DNA of 64,000 bases from Saccharomonospora viridis DSM 43017. GTDB taxonomy: Bacteria > Actinomycetota > Actinomycetes > Mycobacteriales > Pseudonocardiaceae. This document shows, piece by piece, positions 20,990 through 29,204 of this stretch. The first letter of the stretch is position 1. Each line of letters begins with the position of its first letter. The translations under genes and the position numbers were made by a program. The stretch covers positions 1,204,001 through 1,268,000 of the forward strand of contig NC_013159.1 in NCBI RefSeq assembly GCF_000023865.1. Direction: 5' to 3'. The notes beneath the pieces are model-generated. The model had not been told where the DNA came from. It saw nothing but the letters and a program-made list of their open reading frames with translations, and searched no databases.

Positions 20990-21730
20990 GTGCCAGACCG
21001 ACAACCTAGCCCCTATGGCGTCCGGGCTCGGCAAACCGCCGGGTCGACGCCGGGGACGGTCGTGCCTTGTACCCCGGCGACGAGCGTCGGTGTCAGTTCG
21101 TCTTCCCCGTCTTCCACGGGACCGCCGACGTACGCGGGTAAGAACGGGCGATCCCATACCCGTCGGCTCCGCGGCTCCGGCGACGGCCATGGAGCCGGGA
21201 CATCGGCACCCGGTCTCGGCAAGCGAAGAGTGTTGTTACTCAACGCCACGTTCGAACCGCTTACGGCGCTTCCCCTGAGGCGAGCCATCGTCCTGCTGGT
21301 CTGCGGCAAAGCGGAGATCGTTCACGAGGATCCGACCGGGCTCCTGCTGCGCTCGGCCACGATGACGGTGGGGGTGCCATCGGTGATCAGGCTCAGCAGG
21401 TACGTGCGGGTACCTTACCGGACCCGTGTCCCGTTAACGCGAGCGGGTCTCATGTATCGCGATCGGTTCCGCTGCGCCTACTGCGGTGGCAAGGCCGAGA
21501 CCATCGACCACGTCGTGCCCCGCAGTCGTGGGGGTGCGCATTCGTGGGAGAACTGTGTCGCCTGCTGCGCGAAGTGCAACCACCGTAAGGCCGACAAGTC
21601 ACTGTCCGAACTGGGGTGGCGGCTGCGAGTCGTCCCCAGGGAGCCGCGCGGCCCCCATTGGAAGCTGTTGGCGCATGCCAAGGAGGCGGATCCGTTGTGG
21701 CAGCGTTACCTGGGTATGCCCGCGGCCTAG
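20990..21730 (+). CDS. HNH endonuclease family protein
   Basis: The C-terminal 170 residues form the actinobacterial HNH module: RVLLLNATFEPLTALPLRR, YRDRFRCAYCGGKAETIDHV, VPRSRGGAHSWENCVACCAKCNHRKADKS (two CxxC zinc pairs and the H-N-H residues). The first 75 residues are low-complexity Ser/Pro/Arg, so the true start may be as late as the region of GTG 21229. 246 residues as given. Equivalent to Rv2469c in the conserved order. The DNA target is unknown. Confidence 0.85.
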   Translation: MPDRQPSPYGVRARQTAGSTPGTVVPCTPATSVGVSSSSPSSTGPPTYAGKNGRSHTRRLRGSGDGHGAGTSAPGLGKRRVLLLNATFEPLTALPLRRAIVLLVCGKAEIVHEDPTGLLLRSATMTVGVPSVIRLSRYVRVPYRTRVPLTRAGLMYRDRFRCAYCGGKAETIDHVVPRSRGGAHSWENCVACCAKCNHRKADKSLSELGWRLRVVPREPRGPHWKLLAHAKEADPLWQRYLGMPAA

Positions 21731-21733
21731 GCC

Positions 21734-21973
21734 GTGTACCGCGTGCCCGCTTCCCGGCTGCGGGGAGACGTCGAGACCCATCGGGTGGTGGACTGCGTCC
21801 TTCGTCGTCTCCGGCCGCCTCGGGCCTCCCTGTCGCTGGAAGCGCCGCCGGGGTTGCTCCGCGCCTTACCGCTCGTCCAGCCTCCGGCTGACGTTCAGCG
21901 GGTCATGGAGACCGTAGGGCTGGTTCGAGCCGATGCGGACCGATACGCGGTTCAACGCGGGTACGCGGTTTAA
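21734..21973 (+). CDS. small hypothetical protein
   Basis: 79 residues from GTG 21734, 3 bp after the HNH stop. The composition is protein-like (THRVVDCVLRRLRPPRASL, LEAPPGLLRALPLVQPPADV) without low complexity. No motif is recognised. Spacing suggests coupling to the HNH gene; conservation could not be tested. Confidence 0.45.
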   Translation: MYRVPASRLRGDVETHRVVDCVLRRLRPPRASLSLEAPPGLLRALPLVQPPADVQRVMETVGLVRADADRYAVQRGYAV

Positions 21974-22121
21974 GACTGTGTCATCGCGGTGGTCGCGGTC
22001 GTCGCGATCATCATGATCGTCTCCGGCCGCCGTGGTCGGCGCGGGCACCGCCACCATCAACGCTGGCCGTCGTGGTACAGGCGGTCGTGCGCGGCGGACG
22101 GAAGGAAGACGGCTCGGTGCT

Positions 22122-22523
22122 TCAGTGAGTCACTCGGGTGCCGCAGGTCACCCTGGTGCCTCGGGTGACTCGCGTGCCTCGGGTGACGCGGGTGCCTGCG
22201 GTGACTCGCGTGCCTCGGGTGACGCGGGTGCCCCGAGTCACTCGGGTGCCGCAGGTCACCCTGGTGCCTCGAGTGACTCGCGTACCGCGGGTGACGCGGG
22301 TGCCTGCGGTGACTCGCGTGCCTCGGGTGACGCGGGTGCCCCGAGTCACTCGGGTGCCGCAGGTCACCCTGGTGCCTGCGGTGACTCGCGTGCCTCGGGT
22401 GACGCGGGTGCCTCGAGTGACTCGCGTACCGCGGGTGACCCGGGTGCCCCGAGTGACTCGCGTGCCGTTGGTGACGGGGATGGCGTGAATACTGCTCGAA
22501 ATATCGCTCGAAACGGTGAACAT
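22122..22523 (-). CDS. GTRVTx hexapeptide-repeat protein (novel candidate)
   Basis: 133 residues: a unique N-terminus MFTVSSDISSSIHAIPVTN, then 19 uninterrupted copies of G-T-R-V-T-x, where x is R (12), A (3), C (3) or H (last). The ATG has an ideal AGGAGG (22531-22536) at 7-nt spacing. All 19 copies keep GTRVT at the protein level although the DNA varies, including a CGN-to-AGG change that keeps Arg. It has about 31 Arg and one acidic residue, so it is extremely basic. Val every six residues could suit a beta-solenoid, which is speculation. A plus-strand frame (VTRVPx) is also open across the repeat but lacks a ribosome-binding site. I know no described family. Confidence 0.6.
   Translation of the reverse strand: MFTVSSDISSSIHAIPVTNGTRVTRGTRVTRGTRVTRGTRVTRGTRVTAGTRVTCGTRVTRGTRVTRGTRVTAGTRVTRGTRVTRGTRVTCGTRVTRGTRVTRGTRVTAGTRVTRGTRVTRGTRVTCGTRVTH
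22125..22468. repeat. 18-bp tandem repeat with 108-bp higher-order period
   Basis: About 19 diverged copies of an 18-bp unit. The segment beginning CACTCGGGTGCCGCAGGT recurs at 22131, 22239 and 22347, exactly 108 bp (six units) apart, showing growth by amplification of six-unit blocks. Differences between units fall mostly at the third codon position shared by the minus-strand GTRVTx frame and the plus-strand VTRVPx frame. Confidence 0.9.
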
Positions 22524-22810
22524 GGCAGGTCCTCCTATGACCGCATGGTGACCTGTGGGGGTTAGGGAACAAAGGGCACAAGGTCCGTGCAGGTGGAAAA
22601 CGTACGAGCCTTTCCTGGTCCAAACAAGTTCTTGTCGACCGGTGCCCCCGCACGTACGTGGAAGTGCAACCTTTCGCCAATGAGCTTTCCGCTCATCGTG
22701 GGATGAGCGGCGTGGCAAGCGGGTGATGTGGGGGCCAGGAAGCCGTGCGGATGGTGTGCGCTCACCGTGGCAGGTGAGTAGGGACTACGACGGTCGGATA
22801 CCCTGCGGCC

Positions 22811-23056
22811 GTGAGCATCCTCGAGACGATCCTGGTCTTCGTGGCGATACCGCTGGCCGTCTACGGCTTCTTCTCGCTGGTGACGCTACGGTCGAAGTTC
22901 GCGAGTAGGCCCCGGTACCGGCCGGGACAGGCATGGGACTACCCGCCCGTGTGGTGGACCGCCAACCCGGAGGGTGTGGGACAGCGGCACGCCGACGGTG
23001 CTGATGAAGGCACCGCTCCGTCGACAGTTCGTGGAGGTGCCAGTGGCAACTGGTGA
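22811..23056 (+). CDS. small membrane protein
   Basis: 81 residues. One N-terminal TM helix (ILETILVFVAIPLAVYGFFSLV), then a basic stretch and a Pro/Trp segment RYRPGQAWDYPPVWWTAN. GTG start. It overlaps the start of the DUF5130 gene by 14 bp, so the two are probably co-translated. The upstream 22524-22810 gap holds no gene I can support; it carries an 8-bp palindrome CCGCTCAT/ATGAGCGG at 22689-22710. Confidence 0.75.
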   Translation: MSILETILVFVAIPLAVYGFFSLVTLRSKFASRPRYRPGQAWDYPPVWWTANPEGVGQRHADGADEGTAPSTVRGGASGNW

Positions 23057-23558
23057 ACTGACCCAGGACAGTAAGCCCACCGGGGACGGCAAGTCCACCG
23101 GGCTCGAAGGGACCAAGTACCAGCCGGGCGTCGCTGTGACGGCAAGTGGCCGAGTGTCGGTGGCCCAGATGTACGAGCCCGCTACTCCATCCGGCCCCTT
23201 CAGTACGGCTCAGCTCGCCCGTCTCGACGAGGCGCTGACCCTGGCCAGCCGGGAAACGGGACTCGACTTCAGCATCTACCTCGGTGAGCTCGGTGACGAG
23301 CCCCGGCAAAGTGCCGAGGCGCTCCACAACACACTCGGTGAGCGCGGTGACGACTCCGTGTTGATCGCCGTGTCACCCGGTGAACGTGTCGTCGAGGTCG
23401 TCACCGGTGCTCGCGCCATGCAGCGTCTGCCCGACCGGAGCGCCAAGCTCGCGGTGATGAGCATGGTCGCCTCCTTCAAGGAAGGCGATCTCATCGGTGG
23501 TCTCATCAGCGGCCTTCGCATGATGGCCGACCAGGCGGGCTCCGCCCCGCGCTCCTGA
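23043..23558 (+). CDS. DUF5130/TPM-like domain protein
   Basis: 171 residues from GTG 23043, preceded by GGAGG; longer frames have no such site. The domain (FSTAQLARLDEALTLASRET, GLDFSIYLGELGD, DDSVLIAVSPGERVVEVVTG, LIGGLISGLRMMADQ) has the alpha/beta layout of DUF5130, related to TPM-phosphatase-like domains and found in the Rv2468c position. Function unknown. Confidence 0.85.
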   Translation: MATGELTQDSKPTGDGKSTGLEGTKYQPGVAVTASGRVSVAQMYEPATPSGPFSTAQLARLDEALTLASRETGLDFSIYLGELGDEPRQSAEALHNTLGERGDDSVLIAVSPGERVVEVVTGARAMQRLPDRSAKLAVMSMVASFKEGDLIGGLISGLRMMADQAGSAPRS

Positions 23559-23583
23559 GACGCGCTTCGAAACCGATCGAAAA

Positions 23584-23621
23584 AGGCCGCCGTCCCGAAT
23601 CGACGTCGGGAACGGCGGCCT
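23584..23621. terminator. bidirectional terminator between DUF5130 and pepN
   Basis: A 15-bp stem AGGCCGCCGTCCCGA (23584-23598) with 23606-23621, one bulged base and a 7-nt loop, between convergent genes. On the minus strand it is followed by a T-run (complement of A at 23579-23584), so it best serves pepN. Confidence 0.8.
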
Positions 23622-23640
23622 GCGCGTATTCGGCCTCGGA

Positions 23641-26205
23641 TCAGCTTCCGTCGAATTCCCGAGCCGCCAGCGCACGCACGACGCCGGCGCGGCCTTCGGA
23701 CACCAAGCGACGCAACGCTGCCGGATGCGCTCCCTCCAGCCACGCGTCGGCCGCCGCGAGGCCTTCCTCCGACACCTCCCACGCCGGGTACAGCCCGATG
23801 ACGGTCGGTTGGGCACGTTCGCTGGATCGGCGGCCCCACATCTCGTCGAGCATGTCGAAGTACCGCTGTGTGTAGTCGCGCAGCAGATGCTTCTGCGCCG
23901 GGTGGGAAAAGCCCGCGATGATGGCTTCGTTCACCGCGTTCGCGGACTCGTCGTCGTAGACCGCGCGTTCCCAGGCCGCCGCCTTCGACTCCGGGGTGGG
24001 CCGCAGTGCCCGCGCCCGCTCTGCGTGCCTACGCCCGGTCGCCGTGTCGTCCCGTTCCAACTCGGCGTCGATCTCGGCGTCGGAGGCGCGGCCGTGGGCC
24101 ACCAACGCGTGCAGCAGGCGCCACCGCAGGTCGGTGTCCACCGTGAGGCCTTCCAGCGGAGCCGACCCGTCCAACCAGCCCCGCAGCACATCCAGCATCG
24201 CCTCGTCGAGCACCGAGTTGGTCAGCGCGTTGACGAACGCGAGCTGGTGGTCCGAGCCAGGTTCCGCGGAACGGGCCAGTTCCAACAGCCTCGCGGTGTA
24301 GGAGGGCCAGCCGTGCTCGGCCGCCCAGTCCGGATCGGCGTAGGAGTCCAGCGCCGTCCGTGCCTGCACGAGCAGTCGTTGCACCACCCCGACCTCGGTC
24401 TCGGCGTGGATGCCACGTTGGACCAGCGTGACGAAGTCGCGGGCCTTCAGCTCGGCGTCGCGGGTCATCTCCCAGGCTGCGGACCAGCACAGGGTGCGGG
24501 GGAGTGGTTCGGTGATGTCGGCGATGCGGTCGATGAGGGTCGTCATCGACCGGTTGTCCAGTCGCATGGCGCAGTAGGTGAGGTCGTCGTCGTTGACCAG
24601 GACCAGAGAGCCCGCCTTGGCGCCGACCAGATCGGGCACGTCGGTGCGTGCCCCGTCGACGTCGAGTTCCACGCGGTGGGTGCGCACCAGCGCGCCTGTT
24701 CCGTCGTCGTCGTAGACGCCGACGGCGACGCGATGGGTGCGCAGCTCACCGGCGCCGGGTTTGGCCCCCTCCTGTTCGATGACGAACGAGCGGTACCGTC
24801 CCTCGTCGTCGAGTTCGAACCGGGGGCGCAGCGTGTTCAGCCCGGTGGTCTCCAGCCATTGGGCGCTCCACCAGGACAGGTCGCGTCCCGATGCCTTCTC
24901 CAGGGCTGCCAGCAGGTCGGCCAGGGTGGCGTTGTCCCAGGCGTGTTTGTCGAAGTAGACCTTCAGCCCGGCGAGGAAGTTGTCCAGGCCCACGTAGGCG
25001 ACCAGTTGTTTGAGCACGCTGGCGCCCTTGGCGTAGGTGATGCCGTCGAAGTTCACCTCCACGGCGTGCAGGTCCACCATGTCGGCGGCGATCGGGTGGG
25101 TCGAGGGCAATTGGTCCTGGCGGTACGCCCACGATTTTTCGATGTTGGCGAAGCTGGTCCACGCCCCGGTGTACTCGGTGGCCTCGGCCTGGGCCAACAC
25201 CCCGGCGAAGGTGGCGAACGACTCGTTCAGCCACAGGTCGTCCCACCAACGCATGGTCACCAGGTTGCCGAACCACATGTGCGCCATCTCGTGCAGCAAG
25301 GTCTCGGCCCTGCGTTCGTAGGCGTAGCGGGTCACGCGGCTGCGGAAGACGTAGTCCTCCAAGAACGTCACCGCGCCCACGTTCTCCATCGCCCCGGCGT
25401 TGAACTCGGGCACGAACAACTGGTCGTATTTGGCGAACGGATAGGGCACCCCGAACTTCTCGTGGAAGAAGCCGAGCCCTTGCTTGGTCTCGGTGAACAG
25501 CCGCTCGGCGTCCATGTGCTCGGCCAGCGAGGCCCGACAATAGATCCCCAACGGGATCGTCTTGTGCTCGTCGGTATAGGTGTCACGCCACTCGGCGTAC
25601 GGTCCGGCGACCAGCGCCACCAAATAGGTGGAGATGCGCTCGGTGGGCTCGAACACCGTGCGCACCGCACCCTCCGGTGTGTCCTCACGCGAGGCCACAG
25701 GAGAGTTCGACACGACCTTCCAGTCCTTCGGCGCGGTCACCGTCAACCGATAGCTGGCCTTCAGATCAGGCTGGTCGAAACAGGCGAACATGCGCTTGGC
25801 GTCCGCCGTCTCGAACTGCGAGTAGAGGTAGACACCGCCGTCCACCGGATCGACGAACCGGTGCAGCCCCTCACCGGTGTTCATGTACCGGCAGTCAGCG
25901 TGCACGACGAGCTCGTTGTCCGCGGCCAGATCCGGCAGCGCGATGCCCTCGTCCTCGGTGTATGCCGACACGTCCAGATGCCGCCCGTTCAACGTGGCTT
26001 CCCGCACGCCCTCGGCGACGATGTCCACCCAACTGCTTTGTCCCGGCCGCCTGGCGGAGAACCGGATGGTCGTCTTCGACCCGAACGTCCCCTCACCCGG
26101 CCCTCCACGGCCGTCGGTGAGATCCAGCTCGATGTCGTAGGTGGACACACTCAGCAGACCAGCACGCTGCTGGGCTTGTTCGCGAGTCAGATTCGGAGCG
26201 GGCAC
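23641..26205 (-). CDS. pepN: aminopeptidase N (M1 family)
   Basis: Zinc metallopeptidase removing N-terminal residues from peptides in the cytoplasm. 854 residues from GTG 26205, close to the family's 850-870; upstream in-frame sequence to 26418 looks non-coding. The GAMEN exopeptidase motif is at 271-275, and the zinc site HEMAH (305-309) has the third ligand Glu328 in LNES, a correct HExxH-18-E. A C-terminal ERAP1-like helical domain is present. It has its own terminator and is divergent from the DsbA-like gene. Confidence 0.95.
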   Translation of the reverse strand: MPAPNLTREQAQQRAGLLSVSTYDIELDLTDGRGGPGEGTFGSKTTIRFSARRPGQSSWVDIVAEGVREATLNGRHLDVSAYTEDEGIALPDLAADNELVVHADCRYMNTGEGLHRFVDPVDGGVYLYSQFETADAKRMFACFDQPDLKASYRLTVTAPKDWKVVSNSPVASREDTPEGAVRTVFEPTERISTYLVALVAGPYAEWRDTYTDEHKTIPLGIYCRASLAEHMDAERLFTETKQGLGFFHEKFGVPYPFAKYDQLFVPEFNAGAMENVGAVTFLEDYVFRSRVTRYAYERRAETLLHEMAHMWFGNLVTMRWWDDLWLNESFATFAGVLAQAEATEYTGAWTSFANIEKSWAYRQDQLPSTHPIAADMVDLHAVEVNFDGITYAKGASVLKQLVAYVGLDNFLAGLKVYFDKHAWDNATLADLLAALEKASGRDLSWWSAQWLETTGLNTLRPRFELDDEGRYRSFVIEQEGAKPGAGELRTHRVAVGVYDDDGTGALVRTHRVELDVDGARTDVPDLVGAKAGSLVLVNDDDLTYCAMRLDNRSMTTLIDRIADITEPLPRTLCWSAAWEMTRDAELKARDFVTLVQRGIHAETEVGVVQRLLVQARTALDSYADPDWAAEHGWPSYTARLLELARSAEPGSDHQLAFVNALTNSVLDEAMLDVLRGWLDGSAPLEGLTVDTDLRWRLLHALVAHGRASDAEIDAELERDDTATGRRHAERARALRPTPESKAAAWERAVYDDESANAVNEAIIAGFSHPAQKHLLRDYTQRYFDMLDEMWGRRSSERAQPTVIGLYPAWEVSEEGLAAADAWLEGAHPAALRRLVSEGRAGVVRALAAREFDGS

Positions 26206-26448
26206 TGGCACCTCTACGCTGTTCGTCTTCGTTCTCGAAATGTGAGCAGCACGCCGTTCGCCATCGTGACCGGTGTGCTCAGCGCATCCAATCATGCGCG
26301 TCCGGAAGCGGCGACGGGAACAACGGGCTTCGTAACGATGTTGGTTGTCGTAAAGAGCCGGTGGCTCATGTGACACGAGGCGACTTCGCACGGCGTCGCA
26401 GCGGGGTTTCACGGGCACCGGAGACCAGCAGTATCGGTGAGGAGAGGC

Positions 26449-27072
26449 ATGACAGCAGGCGCACAGTCCGAACGCACCAAGGTCGACTTCTACTTCGATC
26501 CGTTGTGTCCCTTCGCATGGATCACGTCACGCTGGATTCTGGAGGTCGAAAAGCAGATCGACATCGACCTGCGGTTCCGCGTGATGAGTCTGGCCGTGCT
26601 CAACGAGGGTCGCGACCTCGATCCCGACTACCGGAAGATGCTGGACTCGGCGTGGGGGCCGGTCCGGGTCGCGATAGCGCTCGACCAGCACCGCGGCGAA
26701 AAGGCCGTGCGGGACTTCTACACCGAGTTCGGGGTCCGCTACCACAACCAGGGGAACAAGGACGTCGACGCCGTGCTCCGGGAGGCGCTCGAGGAGGTGG
26801 ACGGCTCGACCGAATTGCTGAAGGCCGCCGAGTCCACCGAGTACGACGAGGCGCTGCGTAAGAGCCATCACGAGGGCATGGATCCGGTGGGGATGGACGT
26901 CGGCACTCCGACCATCCACGTGGACGGCGTGGCGTTCTTCGGGCCCGTCCTCACCTCCATCCCGCGGGGGGAGGACGCCGTCCGGGTGTTCGAGGGGGCG
27001 AGGGCCTTGGCCAGTTACCCGGACTTCTTCGAGCTCAAGCGCACCCGCACCGGGTCGCTGAAGTTCGACTGA
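26449..27072 (+). CDS. DsbA-family protein, mycothiol-dependent nitroreductase (Rv2466c) type
   Basis: 207 residues from ATG 26449, preceded by GAGGAGAGG. Thioredoxin-like fold with an inserted helical domain. [18 protein letters not shown] carries the active-site Cys in a C-P-F-A motif, so there is a single cysteine here rather than a C-x-x-C pair. The cis-Pro loop is VGTPTIHV. Homologues in mycothiol-producing actinobacteria reduce substrates with mycothiol. No signal peptide, so cytoplasmic. Gene order matches Rv2467-Rv2466c. Confidence 0.85.
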   Translation: MTAGAQSERTKVDFYFDPLCPFAWITSRWILEVEKQIDIDLRFRVMSLAVLNEGRDLDPDYRKMLDSAWGPVRVAIALDQHRGEKAVRDFYTEFGVRYHNQGNKDVDAVLREALEEVDGSTELLKAAESTEYDEALRKSHHEGMDPVGMDVGTPTIHVDGVAFFGPVLTSIPRGEDAVRVFEGARALASYPDFFELKRTRTGSLKFD

Positions 27073-27087
27073 CGGTCACCGAGGACG

Positions 27088-27846
27088 TCACGCGACCGGT
27101 TTGGTCAGCGCCGCGAGCGTGACGTCCTCGGGCAGTGGTGAGCGCGCCACGGCATCGGCGTGGGTGAGCTCGCCCGCTCGCACGGCGCGACGCAGGGTGA
27201 GCAACGCCGACAGGATGTCGCGGCAGGTCCTGATGAACTCGGGATCCGTGGGCTCGCCGTGGCCCGGCACCACCGTGGTGATGTCGAGTTCGAGCAACGC
27301 GCTCAGCGCGGCCGGCCAACCCGCCAACGCGGTGTCGTCGCCGAAGGATTCGGCGCTGAACGACCCGCCCGGAACGTGTTCCACGAGGTCGCCGGCGAAC
27401 AGGACTCCGACATCGGGGACGTGCACCACGACATCGCCCGCCGTGTGGGCGACACCGGGGTGTCGAAGCAGCACCCGGCGACCGCCCAGGTCCAGTTCGG
27501 TGTCCGACTCCACCACTCGCGCGGACATCCGATCACGCACCTGTTCCACGTCTTGCAGGGCGTCCCAGCACGCCTGGTGCGCCCACACCGCGCACGGGAG
27601 GAACGCGGAGACGCCGTGGGCGTGGTCGTAGTGGTCGTGTGTGAGCACGACGGTCCAGGGCAGCGGCGTGATCTCGCGGACGGCGGCGGCGAATTCGGCG
27701 CCCTGCTCGGCATCGCCACGGGTGTCCACGACCAGACACCGTTCGGTGCCCAACACCAGTCCCACGGAGAGGTCGAGCTCGGAGTATCGACGCGCGAACA
27801 CACCGTCACCGAGTTCGATCCACCGGCCCACCGCGGCATGGTTCAT
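27088..27846 (-). CDS. MBL-fold metallo-hydrolase
   Basis: 252 residues with the beta-lactamase-like metal site LTHDHYDHAHG (HxHxDH), a second His in HPGVAHTAGDVVVHV, Asp in LFAGDLVEH and His in VVPGHGEPTD. Substrate unknown; glyoxalase-II-like or lactonase-like activities are possible. It is convergent with the DsbA-like gene, 15 bp apart, and divergent from rpiB. Confidence 0.85.
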   Translation of the reverse strand: MNHAAVGRWIELGDGVFARRYSELDLSVGLVLGTERCLVVDTRGDAEQGAEFAAAVREITPLPWTVVLTHDHYDHAHGVSAFLPCAVWAHQACWDALQDVEQVRDRMSARVVESDTELDLGGRRVLLRHPGVAHTAGDVVVHVPDVGVLFAGDLVEHVPGGSFSAESFGDDTALAGWPAALSALLELDITTVVPGHGEPTDPEFIRTCRDILSALLTLRRAVRAGELTHADAVARSPLPEDVTLAALTKPVA

Positions 27847-27899
27847 GCCGCGAAGCGTACGGGGTGTGTCTCGGGCGGCTGCGTCGTCGGGCTGGGGGG

Positions 27900-28391
27900 A
27901 TGGCAGACTTGGCAGGCGTGCGTGTGTACCTGGGAAGTGACCATGCCGGTTACGAGTTGAAGAACCATCTCGTCGCCCATCTGCGCGAGCGGGGCTACGA
28001 GGTGACCGACGTCGGCCCGCACGTCTACGACGCCGCCGACGACTACCCCGCTTTCTGCATCGAGACCGCTCGCAGGGTGGTGGCCGACGAGGGCAGCCTC
28101 GGCATCGTCATCGGTGGCTCGGGCAACGGTGAGCAGATCGCCGCCAACAAGGTCCCCGGCGCCCGTGCCGGACTGGCGTGGAGTGTCGAGACCGCCAGAC
28201 TCACCCGTGAGCACAACCATGCCCAGCTGATCGGCGTGGGTGCGCGGATGCATACGCTCGAGGAGGCCACGGAGATCGTCGAGGCGTTTTTGACCACCCC
28301 TCCGTCCGAGGACGCCCGACATGTGCGTCGAGTGGGCCAGATCAGCGACTACGAGCGCACCGGGACACCTCCGGCGCTGCCGCAGAGCTGA
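27900..28391 (+). CDS. rpiB: ribose-5-phosphate isomerase B
   Basis: Interconverts ribose-5-P and ribulose-5-P. 163 residues, normal for the RpiB/LacAB family: VYLGSDHAGYELKNHL at the N-terminus, IETARRVVADEGSLGIVIGGSGNGEQIAANKV (the catalytic-loop region), and RLTREHNHAQLIGVGARMH. ATG 27900 is chosen, with a G-run just upstream; GTG 27918 is possible. Its TGA overlaps the ATG of the glycosylase by one base, so the two are coupled. Confidence 0.95.
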   Translation: MADLAGVRVYLGSDHAGYELKNHLVAHLRERGYEVTDVGPHVYDAADDYPAFCIETARRVVADEGSLGIVIGGSGNGEQIAANKVPGARAGLAWSVETARLTREHNHAQLIGVGARMHTLEEATEIVEAFLTTPPSEDARHVRRVGQISDYERTGTPPALPQS

Positions 28392-29203
28392 TGCCTGAGG
28401 GCCACACGCTGCATCGGTTGGCTCGGCTCCACCGGCGGCGCTACGTGGGTGCCCCGGTGGAGGTCTCGAGCCCTCAGGGGCGGTTCTCCACCGAGGCCGC
28501 CGTGATCGACGGGCACGTCATGACGGCGGCTGAGGCTTTCGGCAAGCACCTGTTCCACTACTACGGTTCACAGGGCATCGTCCATGTCCATCTCGGTCTG
28601 TACGGAACGTTCACCGAGTACCCGCTGCCCGTGGCCGAGCCCGTGGGACAGGTGCGGATGCGCCTGGTCGGCAGGACCCACTGGACCGATCTGCGGGGTC
28701 CCAATCGTTGTGAGCTCTTGACGCCTCCGCAGGCGGAGGCCCTGATCGCCAGGCTCGGTCCCGACCCGTTGCGGGACGACGCCGATCCCCAAGAGGCCTG
28801 GGAGCGGATCTCGCGTTCCCGGGCCCCGTTGGCCGGGCTGCTGATGGACCAGTCGGTCATCGCGGGCGTCGGCAACGTCTACCGAGCCGAAGTGCTCTAC
28901 CGACAGCGGATCGACCCCATGCTTCCGGGTCGGTCGCTGAGCCGGCGGCGGTGGGATGCCCTATGGGCGGATCTGCGTCAGCTGATGCGCGAGGGCGTCC
29001 GACTGGGCCGTATCGACACCGTCGAACCCGAACACCGGCCCGAGGTGATGGGCCGTGCCCCGCGGCGTGACCGGCACGGCGGCGAGGTGTACGTCTACCG
29101 CAGGACGCACAAGCCCTGCTTGGTGTGCGGTACGCCGGTGGCGCAGACGAAACTGGCAGGCCGGAACCTGTACTGGTGTCCGACCTGCCAGCCCACCGAG
29201 TGA
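28391..29203 (+). CDS. Fpg/Nei-family DNA glycosylase-lyase
   Basis: Base-excision repair enzyme for oxidised bases. 270 residues. The mature N-terminus is PEGHTLHRLA (catalytic Pro2-Glu3, as in endonuclease VIII). An H2TH motif region (DQSVIAGVGNVYRAEVLYRQ) is followed by a zinc finger with CLVCGTPV and WCPTCQ. This is the actinobacterial Nei2 type at the Rv2464c position. Coupled to rpiB (TGATG). The next gene is convergent one base away. Confidence 0.92.
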   Translation: MPEGHTLHRLARLHRRRYVGAPVEVSSPQGRFSTEAAVIDGHVMTAAEAFGKHLFHYYGSQGIVHVHLGLYGTFTEYPLPVAEPVGQVRMRLVGRTHWTDLRGPNRCELLTPPQAEALIARLGPDPLRDDADPQEAWERISRSRAPLAGLLMDQSVIAGVGNVYRAEVLYRQRIDPMLPGRSLSRRRWDALWADLRQLMREGVRLGRIDTVEPEHRPEVMGRAPRRDRHGGEVYVYRRTHKPCLVCGTPVAQTKLAGRNLYWCPTCQPTE

Positions 29204-29204
29204 C

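Noticed and set aside
21974-22121. Additional gene between the 79-residue protein and the repeat gene
   Set aside because: No frame with a plausible start or ribosome-binding site; a frame entering from 22032 is the repeat read in a third frame.
22125-22468. CRISPR array
   Set aside because: The units are contiguous 18-mers without unique spacers, and no cas gene is near.
22138-22488. Plus-strand VTRVPx repeat protein
   Set aside because: The frame is open and mostly conserved, but it has no ribosome-binding site and absorbs an R-to-L change that is silent in the minus frame. The minus-strand gene with AGGAGG is preferred, though not proven.
23725-26373. 882-codon open frame antisense to pepN
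   Set aside because: It mirrors pepN, whose zinc and GAMEN motifs are intact; long antisense frames are expected in high-GC DNA. Similar shadows at 8486-10579, 10883-13081, 15615-17945 and 58615-60789 were dismissed for the same reason.
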